From Ceratopteris richardii (taxonomy: Eukaryota > Streptophyta > Polypodiopsida > Polypodiales > Pteridaceae): a stretch of 64,000 nucleotides of DNA. The notes under the pieces were generated by a model. The model had not been told where the DNA came from and made no database searches. It worked only from the letters and a program-made list of their open reading frames with translations. Location of the stretch: NCBI GenBank assembly GCA_020310875.1, contig CM035439.1, forward strand, positions 136,517,929 to 136,581,928, written 5' to 3'. This document shows positions 43,979 to 54,749 of the stretch, piece by piece (the first letter of the stretch is position 1; each line of letters begins with the position of its first letter). Made by a program: the position numbers and the translations under genes.

Positions 43979-44570
43979 GAATAGAACACTTTGCATGACC
44001 ATGTCTCAATGATATCTCTATCATTTTGCATGATCTATAGCTTGTTGGAACCAGCTCAAAGTCTGCTGCGTGCTGTCAAAGTTTCAAGGCATTTAGGTCG
44101 GCCACTTGGGAGAAATCTGTGTCGAAGTACTCTCTAGTCATTCTCTGTACAGTTCCTAAAAAGTCGAGGGTAAGCATCCAATTGCGAAATTGATTTCTCA
44201 GTGTATGGTTTATCATTTAAAGTGATTCCACTTGTAATAATTAGCTATATAAGCTAATTTGATACCCTCAAAAGGATTTTTATGAGTTGCTATTGTATTG
44301 TGAGCACTGAGCAAAATGTCCAATAGGTGTGTGTACCAAAAAAGCAAGTTTTTTATCACTAGCTATTTGTGAAGTTATCTGAGTTCATTCAATTGTTTGA
44401 GAAACCAACTCCAAAGCACATAGGTACTTATTTGGTGTCAGTTTCAAGCTAAGAGGGCCTATTACATAACCTTGAAGTACAATAGGGTAGGTACAAAGCA
44501 GGTTTTGGTAGTACCACCTCACTTCCTTGAGGTATCCATCCGTCTCTTCCAACACTATGACACTCATGTG
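43979..44570 (+). other. Conserved stretch after the Copia A LTR, no gene recognised
   Basis: Same about 590 bp as 20,023-20,612. Short antisense readings such as TREYFDTDFSQVADLNALKL look coding-like but match nothing I recognise. Confidence 0.45.
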
Positions 44571-44672
44571 TCCACTAGTGGGTTTTGGTTCATGCTTGGT
44601 AGCTCATGTATATCTTGGTTAAGCAAGAAGTAACCTACTATTGCCACTTCTAGTTGTGAGGCTGAGTATATG
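44571..44672 (+). pseudogene. Copia RNase H scrap, right arm
   Basis: STSG-FMLG-ISW-LSKK-stop (44,631-44,633)-PTIATSS-EAEYM: central RNase H of a Copia different from Copia A, whose own RNase H lies 1.2 kb upstream. It precedes an LTR end and PBS. Confidence 0.82.
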
Positions 44673-45121
44673 TTACCGTTAGTGTCCATGTGAAAGGCCA
44701 AATGGCCATCGGACACTTCTTTGTATATGTTATTTAATAAAACATATAGTGACCTGGTCAGTCACAACATGTAAGTTCGACCGCATTTGTAAGACCTAAG
44801 AAGTCTGTTTTCGTGCTCACAGTGTACTGTCTTTTCTTCGTATTCAGTAGCCTCTGTGAAGTACTGTGTGCAGCCTTAGGAGCTCGATTTTCTACCTCGA
44901 GGATATTGTCGTGGAGCTCTCAAAAAGGAGAGCGCACTGTGGTGCATCGCCATCGAAATACTTCACTGGTATCAGAGCAGTTCGAGGTAAAAGCTTTGTT
45001 CCTTTTGTGCGTGCGAAGCGAGCCCCCCCCATGGCTTACGACTAAGGTGGCGACCAAGGCATAGACCTTGGCATACCTTGTCATCCGAGTCACCGAAGTC
45101 ACCATTTGTGCCATTGGCTGC
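44673..45121 (+). mobile_element. Copia B LTR end, PBS and start of leader
   Basis: The LTR end (TACTTCA, 44,965) is followed by PBS TGGTATCAGAGCAG at 44,967-44,980, then about 140 bp of the Copia B leader. At 45,121/45,122 similarity to the left arm (near 4,012) and to 21,160 stops abruptly, just before the 5S-like block would begin. Confidence 0.78.
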
Positions 45122-45310
45122 GCTGTCGGGTCGTGAGAGATGCTCGGATGGTGGATCAAGTCATCCGCCTAAATCGTTCGGCACACGCAGGGTGTCTGTA
45201 GCGGACTCAGGCTTAAGGAAATAAGGGTTCTAATGACAAAACAATATAAATTACCTAATTCTATGACTGAAACTAAAGTTTTCTTACCAAAAGTAAATAG
45301 TTTTAACTAG

Positions 45311-45526
45311 CTATGGACCGTAAGGACGGGCAGCCTCGTACATATCAACAGCTTCTTGATATGAGATTGAAACTTCCATGATGGGTTCTTCTACTAAACT
45401 TTCAGGTAAGCTAGAGGGTTCTGGTCTGTCTAGAGTTGGCGGAACATTTTCAATATTTTCAATATTTTCAATATTTTCAATAGACTAAGTACTGTGCTCA
45501 GACTCATGAACTAACTTAGAAGACAT
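45311..45526 (-). pseudogene. Possible exon or broken frame with IEN repeats
   Basis: On the minus strand a 57-residue open stretch (45,484-45,311) begins with four in-frame IEN repeats and continues NVPPTLDRPEPSSLPESL and EAVDMYEAARPYGP to a TAG at 45,311-45,313. One in-frame TAG (45,485-45,487) separates it from an upstream ATG at 45,524-45,526 (MSSKLVHESEHST). The composition is acidic and ordinary-looking, unlike neighbouring repeats. I recognise no family. It could be a terminal exon with the 3' splice site at the TTAG, a gag-like tail, or chance. Confidence 0.35.
45446..45482. repeat. 9-bp tandem repeat, four units
   Basis: ATTTTCAAT occurs four times in tandem at about 45,447-45,482, in frame with the possible minus-strand reading (IEN). 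Confidence 0.9.
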
Positions 45527-45530
45527 CAAG

Positions 45531-45682
45531 GAAAGTAATGGTAAAACTAATGAAACAATATGATGCTAAACTGTTTGAATGAATTAATTGATATGTTAAT
45601 GGTTCTTGATGAAAGTAATGGGAAAGAATATTGTTGCAAAACTGCTTAAATAAATTAATTGATAAGCTAATGGTTCGAATCA
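45531..45682. repeat. 80-bp imperfect tandem repeat
   Basis: GAAAGTAATGG...TTAATTGATA..CTAATGGTTC occurs from 45,531 and again from 45,611. AT-rich, no gene. Confidence 0.75.
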
Positions 45683-45839
45683 ATAAATCTAATACAACTG
45701 GAAGGCCCAAACAATTGGATAAATGTCTAGTCAATTGGATAGTTGACTAAATGGGAAATAAGATTTAAATGGATCTTTAAGCTGCTGCTTCACTTCAATT
45801 GTCTTCACTTCAATTAATTGTAATCTTCAATGTTTCTGC

Positions 45840-46427
45840 AAAAAACATTAGGAATATTAGTAATCTAACAAAAATTAATGAGAAATATTAAACATATACT
45901 TTACATACATTAAAACATGTTAACATACTTTCATGCACTTCTAAATACATATAACCATGCACATACATCACTCCTTTTGGAATACATATACTCATGTAAA
46001 TGTAGTATAAATATGAACTAACATGCATACACACATTCATTAGCTCATACATATGCATTCATACACATGCTCATGCATTCACTAACCATACATATACTAA
46101 TGTACATATGAATACACATTCCATTCACATGTTCTAATACGCTTTCTCATTCATGCATATAGATATACTCTCATGCTTATAACCATATTTCAAAAGCTCA
46201 TACATACTAACATGAATAGCTACACTTATACACACTTATATTTACACGAAGAGACTAAATCTAATTGAACTTGTAAAAATACTTATCTAATTATACTTTG
46301 CCAAATGCTAACTAAACAATATAATAAACCTTATTTACCTATTTAAAGCAATACATAAATATTCCTAACTAGATTAATAACTTCGTTAAAATTATCTACC
46401 TAATTAACTTAGGAAAACGTTAACCCT
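45840..46427. other. AT-rich stretch with scattered CATACAT/ATGCAT motifs
   Basis: Roughly 45,930-46,240 is a degenerate mesh of CATACAT, ATGCATAC and TCATGCAT words. No gene was recognised. It resembles decayed simple sequence. Confidence 0.6.
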
Positions 46428-46428
46428 A

Positions 46429-46459
<31 letters not shown>

Positions 46460-46497
46460 CTGCGTCTCTCTTTCTTTCTCTCTCTCTCTTTTTGTGC

Positions 46498-46543
<46 letters not shown>

Positions 46544-46588
46544 TTCTCTCTCTCTCCTTCCTCTCTCTCTCTCTCTCTCTCCTTCTCT
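46428..46588. repeat. (CT)n microsatellite at the 19-kb duplication junction
   Basis: About 160 bp of CT repeats with TTTC and CC interruptions end exactly where copy 2 of the 19-kb unit begins (GGCAATGATT at 46,589). The antisense Arg-Glu frames it generates are not genes. Confidence 0.95.
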
Positions 46589-48618
46589 GGCAATGATTCT
46601 GCTCTGTACATAAGCCCTACTGGCTATTGCCTGCTTGGGTTCCTCCATTGAAGCTTCTTGCACACAAGCCTTCAGCATGCTCTAATACCAATGAAGGGCT
46701 TTGGTGTGTAGAACAAGAGGAGGAAGGAGGAGATGGAGGGAGAGGGAAGAGAGGAGAGATGCACAAATGCGTGGGAGCCTGAAAACCCACATAATGATCT
46801 TTCTTGAGGCAATGCTCTATATATGATGTATATTTATGAATATGGGGGTAAGGTCACATGATCCTTACATCCCCAACATTGACGATCATTTCAAGAAATT
46901 CATTGCACTATGTAAGCCTAGAGGATTGGAAGGGTGAACCAATGTCTTCATGGCTATGTTCCAAGAAACATTAGATGGGCTAGTTAACAAATGGTTCAGC
47001 CAGTTTGAGGACAAACATTTCAAAACTTGGCACGAGATGAAGACCGAATTTTTTTCTCCACGTAGACCAAGAAAGTCTACCAAGAAATTATTAGATGAGC
47101 TCAAGAATTTGAATCTAAGGAGAGATGAGTAATTTTTGAAACTAATGACCAAAACAAAGGTGCTAGTTGCAAAGCTACCAGCGGCTCTAAGGGATTTCTT
47201 TATCAAGACGTGGCTAGAAAAGAAACTTTTGATGAGCACCAAGAACAAGCTCCACAACTTGCTGGTGTCGAGTGCTTTGATAGGAGAGGTTGTAGCTATG
47301 GCGATAAGGATAGAGCAGGCCTGAGTTCCTTGTAACGAGTCTTCATCTCATCTAGAGCAGTGGGGTGACATCCATGAACATCAATGGTTTGCAACTGCAA
47401 AATAGGATACAATAGAAAAGTTAAGAAAGGATATCAAGAAGATGAGGTAGCCGGAGACAAGGGAAAGTCTCTCATGTATTATTTTCTACCCAGAAGGACA
47501 CCCACAAACAGAATGTCTAAAAAGGTAGTCTATTAGTTTTGCAAAAAATGGAGGCATGAAGCCCGCAACTCTTATTACTTGAAAGGGATGGTGGAACCCC
47601 CCAACCACCTGCATTATGGGGACAACAGACCAGACAAGCACCACTAATGGTTTTGATAATGAAGCCTATAGTGGCTCTAGAACCCATTCTGAGTAATATT
47701 CCCATAGTCCCCATTTTTTATTCTTCTCCTGCTAATATAAGTATGCAGAACAATATGAATTATCAGGCCTCAACATTCAAGAACATGCCTCAACAGCCCA
47801 TCATATGTTTTAGATGTGGAGAATATGGCAAAGTACAAGCTTGCTACCTCTTATCAAAAATGCACCTCCATGTTCCAACTGTTCAGAGTTAAGGGATCAC
47901 TACACTAGAGACTGAGTGAAGTAGGCAAACAAAAGCCAAAATTTCGTGAATAATGCTTTTCAAATTTCACTAGAGTCACTTCCAACCAGGGATATACTAT
48001 AACAATCATTGAGTACTCACGTGGTGCAACTATGAGAAATCTCCCCACTCCAAATATGGACCATAGTCTAGAAGGTAGAAGAACGGGTTGAGATGGTGGG
48101 GAATGACGATACCAGACTGCAAGGAGGAAGTGATATGAGCATAGTATCTAGCCTTGAGAAAATGGTCCCTACCCGATGGTAGAGGAAGGATGAGGCAAAA
48201 GAACTTGAGAAGAATGAAGAGCCTAGCAAGGTGGAGGATACGGCAATCAAAGAAAAAACAACCCCAACTGAGGTAGAAGAATTAACAAGAAGGATGGAAA
48301 GGAGATTGCAAAGACTAGACACTCCATCTCAAGCCAGGCCGAAGATTCATGGAGGGACCAAGAGAAGTATCAAAGGAAGGAAAGAACAATAGAAGATGCA
48401 TACTAGATGGCCCAACAAGAGATCAGAGGTAAGGCACCTGAGCTCATCATAAGTGCTCTAAGAACCCTTATAATAGTAAAACATATCCTAAGGAACACAT
48501 ACTCACAAGTAAGCCTATACAATCTGCTACATATGGATGCACAATTTAAGAACAAAATGAAAATCATTGTCACTTTGTCAGGAGCACTATTTTCCATGGA
48601 GGGTAGCCTACATAATTG
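46589..48618 (+). pseudogene. LINE tail remnant and Gypsy G3 gag, unit 1 (copy 2)
   Basis: Only the last about 30 bp of the LINE-derived stretch remain before the G3 gag. Capsid frame at 46,950-47,132 and second part at 47,136-47,324, as in copy 1. One codon-sized difference occurs at about 47,175 (CTACCAGCGG against CTAGCGG). Knuckle-like CFRCGEYGK near 47,811. Confidence 0.8.
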
Positions 48619-48973
48619 CTCTCTCCCATCTGTCACAAGTTGCAGGTCACTCTATTATATAAAGAAACCCTGGTTGGTCTAGCAGTAGGATGGACTTTGT
48701 GTTGTGGAACATATGGAGGGGTCATATCCTCTGGCACATCTGGTTATCAAGAAACCAAAAGGTTTTCAACAATAGAGACTGCTGCCTGCCAACATATCTA
48801 TTTCAAAAGTCTCATACACATTGGGCAAAAATGTTTCAGTATGATTGCTGATGCTCCTCATGAGGACTTTAAGTTATCTGTCCACTTGGCCACTATAGCT
48901 CCTTGTAAATGGAGAGACTCCTTGCTTCAGATGTAGTGTAAAAATAGGTTGGCAATGATTCTGCTCTGTACAT
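48619..48973 (+). pseudogene. LINE tail, duplicated piece (copy 2)
   Basis: Matches 29,476-29,830. A missing G near 48,677 and an added C near 48,789 break the frame that is open in copy 1. Confidence 0.8.
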
Positions 48974-50596
48974 AAGCCCTGCTGGCTATTGCCTGCTTGG
49001 GTTGCTCCATTGAAGCTTCTTGCACACAAGCCTTCAACATGCTCTAATACCAATGAAGGGCTTTGGTGTGTAGAACAAGAGGAGGAAGGAGGAGATGGAG
49101 GGAGAGGGAAGAGAGGAGAGACGCACAGATGCGTGGGAGCCTGAAAACCCACATTATGATCTTTCTTGAGGCAATGCTCTATATATGATGTATATTTATG
49201 AATATGGGGGTAAGGTCACATGATCCTTACATCCCCAACATTGACGATCATTTCAAGAAATTCATTGCACTATGTAAGCCTAGAGGATTGGAAGGGTGAA
49301 CCAATGCCTTCATGGCTATGTTCCAAGAAACATTAGATGGGCTAGTTAACAAATGGTTCAGCCAGTTTGAGGACAAACATTTCAAAACTTGGCACGAGAT
49401 GAAAACCGAATTTCTTTCTCCACGTAGACCAAGAAAGTCTACCAAGAAATTATTAGATGAGCTCAAGAATTTGAATCTAAGGAGAGATGAGTAATTTTTG
49501 AAACTAATGACCAAAACAAAGGTGCTAGTTGCATGAAGCCCACAACTCTTATTACTTGAAAGGGATGGTGGAACCCCCAAGCACCTGCATTATGGGGACA
49601 ACAGGACCAGACAAGCACCACTAATGGTTTTGATAATGAAGCCTATAGTGGCTCTAGAACCCATTTCGAGTAATATTCCCATAGTCCCCATTTTTTATTC
49701 TTCTCCTGCTAATATAAGTATGCAGAACAATATGAATTATCAGGCCTCAACATTCAAGAACAGGCCTCAACAGCCCATCATATGTTTTAGATGTGGAGAA
49801 TATGGCAAAGTACAAGCTTGCTACCTCTTATAAAAAATTGCACCTCCATGTTCCAACTGTTCAAAGTTAAGGGATCACTACACTAGAGAATGAGTGAAGC
49901 AGGCAAACAGAAGCCAAAATTTGGTGAATAATGCTTTTCAAATTTCACTAAAGTCACTTCCAACCAGGGATATACTATAACAATCATTGAGTACTCACGT
50001 GGTGCAACTATGAGAAATCTCCCCACTCCAAATATGGACCATAGTCTAGAAGGTAGAAGAACGCGTTGAGATGGTGGGGAATGACGATACTAGACTGCAA
50101 GGAGGAAGTGATATGAGCATAGTATCTAGCCTTGAGAAAATGGTCCCTACCCGATGGTAGAGGAAGGATGAGGCAAAAGAACTTGAGAAGAATGAAGAGC
50201 CTAGCAAGGTGGAGGATACGGCAATCAAAGAAAAAACAACCCCAACTGAGGTAGAAGAATTAACAAGAAGGATGGAAAGGAGATTGCAAAGACTAGACAC
50301 TCCATCTCAAGCCAGGCCGAAGATTCATGGAGGGACCAAGAGAAGTATCAAAGGAAGGAAAGAACAATAGAAGATGTATACTAGATGGCCCAACAAGAGA
50401 TCAGAGGTAAGGCACCTGAGCTCATCATAAGTGCTCTAAGAACCCTTATAATAGTAAAACATATCCTAAGGAACACATACTCACAAGTAAGCCTATACAA
50501 TCTGCTACATATAGATGCACAATTTAAGAACAAAATGACAAGCATTGTCACTTTGTCAGGAGCACTATTTTCCATGGAGGGTAGCCTACATAATTA
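48974..50596 (+). pseudogene. Gypsy G3 gag, unit 2 (copy 2)
   Basis: Capsid frame 49,312-49,494, with the same about 381-bp deletion as in copy 1, so the deletion preceded the 19-kb duplication. Confidence 0.8.
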
Positions 50597-51440
50597 CTTC
50601 ATAGCACAGGCCCCATTGACTAACTATCATAGTCCATGTGTAGTAGTTAAAATAGTTGGTCAAGAAATTACAAGAGTAAATCATGGATGGTGGGTCTGGA
50701 GTCAACCTGATGTTGAAATCAATGATGAAGAGGTTAGGACTCCAACCATCTAGGGGCACAATTCATTGTCATGATGGTAGACCAAAGCAAGGTAAAGGCA
50801 ATTGGAATAGTTGAAAGGGTAGAACTGATGATGTCGAGGTCTACATTTATCCTGGATTTTGTTATACTATGAATCATGCTTATGATTGGAGGTTTCCCCT
50901 TACTATTAGGATGGCCATGGCTGAGACATGCAATGATCATCCACAATAGGGGGTGGAATTACATGTGGGGACATGATGAAGATAATTTGAAGCAATTGCA
51001 AATGGAAGCTAGCCCGGATTATGCATAAAAAGGTGTCAACGCCTCAACACTAGGGTTAGGATGACTATGTGCCAACCCCCCAGGATGGAGTAGGTGATCA
51101 GAAAAAACTGATCTAGAAGGGAGAACACATGCAAAAAATCCATCCTTGTTACATTATGGTAAGTTCATCCAAGGGGAAATCAATAGTTGGCGTTCAATTA
51201 AGTGGAACATAACCTTATTGCATGGTCAACTGTGGGGAAGGAGCCTACTACAAGCAGAGCATAACATTGAGACAGGGAAGGAAGACAAGTCAGAGCTTCT
51301 ATGGATGGAAAGGAACCCTTTGGAATAATAGCAAGACTAGGATAGGGAGAACGAATGATTAACCGGGGACAAGAAAGTCAAGCTCAGGCAACTCACAAAG
51401 CAAAGGCCAACCTTATATGATAAGGGTCCTCAATCAGAAG
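50597..51440 (+). pseudogene. Gypsy G3 protease and linker (copy 2)
   Basis: Same protease as 31,453-31,803, but one extra A near 50,678 (AGAGTAAATCATGG) shifts the frame just before the DGGSG active site. The LLGWPWL block is near 50,905. Confidence 0.78.
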
Positions 51441-51444
51441 CACC

Positions 51445-51700
51445 TCATGATATAGAGCATAAAGTAGCATGCATGAAGTTGAATCTAGACAACAATGGGA
51501 TATGGAAAGAACTTACTGTTCTACAAACACTTTTAAGCGAGGTAATATGTTTGGTTGCCCCACTATCAAAGTACCAAAAGTCTAAGTCTATTGCAGACAA
51601 ACACTGTTCATGAGAAGATGGGTCATAAGTGCAAACAGTGGTAAATGCCCATTCTTCATTCTGCACAAGATTAACAGACTCTATTTTGGGTCATTGCAGA
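51445..51700 (-). pseudogene. Copia C protease fragment (copy 2)
   Basis: Identical 73-residue frame to 32,300-32,521, with an intact DSGA. Confidence 0.82.
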
Positions 51701-51834
51701 CCGCAATTTCTCATATTAAAAGCAAAGGCTTTCTGCAAAAGTTACCAACTTTTAGTTTCACACATGCTTTTTGAAGCCGCTTTCATGTAACGATTATTTC
51801 GAAATAATAAAAAAATCATATAAATACATGCACT

Positions 51835-52050
51835 ATGTGGATGTAGTCATGTCAACGAAAATGTGAAAGTGACAATTATGCTAGTGCATAGCATCGTGTC
51901 AACAAAATTCAAGCTCAAGATGGGCAAGAAACAACCATTTCAAATCATCGTCAAGAGTGAGAAAGAAAAAAGAGATGATTTATGAGATGGAGCCACAATA
52001 TTCATTGTTCGAAAGAGACAAAGAGCACAAAGAGATGATGAATGATTTTC
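51835..52050. repeat. R1 repeat copy 2 in the second 19-kb unit
   Basis: Matches 32,690-32,905 with a one-base insertion near 51,938. Confidence 0.55.
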
Positions 52051-52722
52051 AACCCACCAAGAATCAAAGGCAAAGTCACACACACTCTGGCAGCGAGAAC
52101 AAGGGTAAAACTATATTCCTGTGAAAATAGTATGTACATCATTTTGACACTTGTTTGTGCGCATAACCCTCCCCGCGATGACATTCCCCCATACCTATAT
52201 AACACTTTGGGGCATTTGATTCTCAGTGAAGAGGACATAGGGGAAGGAAGAGTGAAGACAGAAATTGAGGAGAAGGCGAGATCTGACGTAGCATGAGGAA
52301 TCCTTTGTTCCAATCCAAGATGTGCCCTCAAGGAATGTAGGTTGTTACTTTTGCATTTTGTAAAAAGCGGCAGCAGAGGGGAGGTCGCTATAGAAAGACC
52401 CATCTCCCTTGTTTTGTGGAGACATTTTGAAGTTCATATTCTTGCTCCTTCCTCCTCTTGAAGCTTCTATTGAGATTTCATAGTGTTGGGGGGTGAAGTA
52501 AGGTGCATTGCCTCTCAATTAAGTACTTGAAGTAAGGTGCATTGCCTCTCAATTAAGTATTTGGGTTAATCTACATTCGTCTATGCTTGCATGTCATGTA
52601 GCCTGCCGCGCCTGCGTACAAGCAATTTTGGATACCCACAGGTCCATCCATCCATGTTTGGCGACGGAGAAGAGGAGCTGTTACCTTACAAAAGGCGCAG
52701 GCCTCGAGGTTGCGAGCAACTC

Positions 52723-52794
52723 ATCAGAGTGGCGCAGCGGAAGCGTGGTGGGCCCATAACCCACAGGTCCCAGGATCGAAACCTGGCTCTGATA
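52723..52794 (+). tRNA. Initiator tRNA-Met (CAU), copy 2, discriminator A
   Basis: Same 72-nt cloverleaf as 33,576-33,647 with anticodon CAT at 52,755-52,757. The only difference inside the gene is the discriminator at 52,794, which is the canonical A here. With CCA added, its 3' end is exactly complementary to the PBS at 17,724-17,738. No intron. Of the two copies this is the better candidate for normal function. Confidence 0.96.
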
Positions 52795-53363
52795 TAAGCA
52801 TCACGCAGAGCGCGAGCTTCCCAACGGCCCCCCTCCCTTTTCCTTGCTCTCTGCTTTTGCAAAATTCTGTGTCCATATGTGCCCTTTCCGAATAATAACT
52901 CTCGAGATTTGGCTGACACACATCGATCTGCTATGCGTGTATGCGGCTTTTCTTCCATCTTCATTCTTCTTCACCACATATGCACAATCAGTCACCCAAT
53001 TTACGGGTGCATGTTCATAATGCTAACATCCAATACAAGAGCTTCAAACTTATCAAGTACAACTCTCTCCTCTCTCACACACACAGTCTGCATCCGACAC
53101 ACATCACATCGAAGCCCCGCGATACACCAAATTATTGTCACCAATCCAATCCAATAGTCGCTACGTAGCTTAGCCATGAGAAATGTGGGGAAACCCTCTC
53201 TTCTTTCATCCATGCAATCCTTCTTTAACCTGCACACTCTTATTATACCTTTTTTGCACAAAACCATGTGCTTGAAACGCATACACTTCTTCATGAAAAG
53301 CACCCATTCACAAATTCAGTCATTATTATGTTGGCCAGGTGAACACTCCAACCATTGTGAGCT

Positions 53364-53582
53364 TCAAGTTGCACAAATGCTAAAGAGGCTAGTCAATAGC
53401 TCATCAAAATCGATCCCTTTTGCTTGAGCATAAACTTTAACTACAAGCCTAAACTTATAACTCTCAATAGTATCCATACACTTGGGTTTAAAGTCAATGG
53501 CCTTCTTGCCAATGTTGGTGTGAGGAGCAAGCCCAAGAGCTTCACCTCTCCTCTTGGATTTCTCTCCACTTTTATCATGCAC
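53364..53582 (-). pseudogene. Copia RT N-terminal scrap (copy 2)
   Basis: Identical frame to 34,217-34,435 (YKFRLVVKVYAQAKGIDFDE). Confidence 0.72.
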
Positions 53583-54124
53583 AAATGCAAAATCACTTTG
53601 ACCTTACGTTTGTAAGTTTCACAGGTTAATTCTTCGTATCACTTTGAGCCAAATGCTCCTTGCAAAAGGCGGAAGGAATCTCGTGATTGAAGGGAGCCAA
53701 AAGCCACGAGAAATGTAGGGAAACTCTCCCCGCACATATGCACCTACATCCATTGTATCCTATCAAAACACATGGGACTTGCAATGGGTTTATGATTCTC
53801 GAGGTCAAAACACTCGAATAAAGTCCCAATGTATTTTGTTTGAGGGACAGAAATGCCTCTATCTATTTGCACAAGCCGAACCTCCAAATAATGATGCCGA
53901 TGGCCCAAATTCGACATTCAAAAGAGGCATGCAAGATAGCATTGAATTAGTGTACTAGCAAACATGCCTAACAAGTGCAAAAGACAATAGTCATACGACA
54001 AGTAGAGCAAATGCCTCATCGAAATCAATCCCTTCTTCTTGAGCATAAACTTTAACTACAAGCCTAGACTTATAACTCTCAATATTGAATTACCTTTCGT
54101 TCCTTCCCCCCATTCCTTGTTGAA

Positions 54125-54580
54125 AGATGGAGACACAGAGAGCTATAAATCAATCATGTGAGCTAGAGAAACAAGATAGCATTGTACAATATACTCTATC
54201 AGAGGCTATGGAATAGAATAAAAAGGCCGAAGCTAGAGAAGCATTAAGTGAGTTGCAAAAATTCATGTCAACAAAAATATGAAACTAGCAATTATGCTAG
54301 TGCATAGCATCATGTCAAAAAAAATCAAGCTCATAATCAAAAAGAAAATCCATTCAAATCATCATCAATATTGAGACAAAAAATAGCAATGGCAAACCCC
54401 ATCGCGACACGCCCATGCCATCATGATCATCCACACCATCCTGATGGTTAGCCCCATGGTGATGCTCCCATGCTATCATTATCATCCATACCATCACAAC
54501 GGTTAGCACCGTTGCAATGATCCAAGACCATCGTGATAGTCACAGGCCATTGCAATGGTCTTAGACAATCATGATAGGGC
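54125..54580. repeat. R1 copy 3 and CCAT/ATCATG repeat (copy 2)
   Basis: Matches 34,985-35,435 with small indels (GTCACAGGCC for GTCCAGGCC near 54,540). Confidence 0.6.
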
Positions 54581-54749
54581 CCTTATTTGGAAGAAACTAG
54601 GGTTTGCAATCGTTTTGATAAATTTTCATATTTTTTTAAATATATTGGGTGCTTCTTGGACCTCCAAAGTAAGGGAATGCGAGCACCATAAAGAATCAAG
54701 GCAAGAAGCAATGTTTGGGAGACTTCTTGAGAAGTCGACAACATACCAA

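Larger units (their letters stand above)
27450..46588. repeat. 19,139-bp tandem unit, copy 1
   Basis: Every feature from 27,450 onward recurs at +19,124 to +19,147. The copy begins at GGCAATGATTCTG in the LINE relic and ends at the (CT)n tract. The second copy starts at 46,589 and is cut by the window end. Differences are mainly single-base indels in homopolymers. Confidence 0.95.

Noticed and set aside
44385..44567. 60-residue antisense frame open in all four copies (also 4,569, 20,427, 63,509)
   Set aside because: The copies come from segmental duplication, so shared openness is weak evidence; it has no domain and runs opposite to the element.
46409..46678. Arg-Glu repeat open frames on the minus strand
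   Set aside because: They are the translation of the (CT)n microsatellite; no start context or conserved flanks support a protein.
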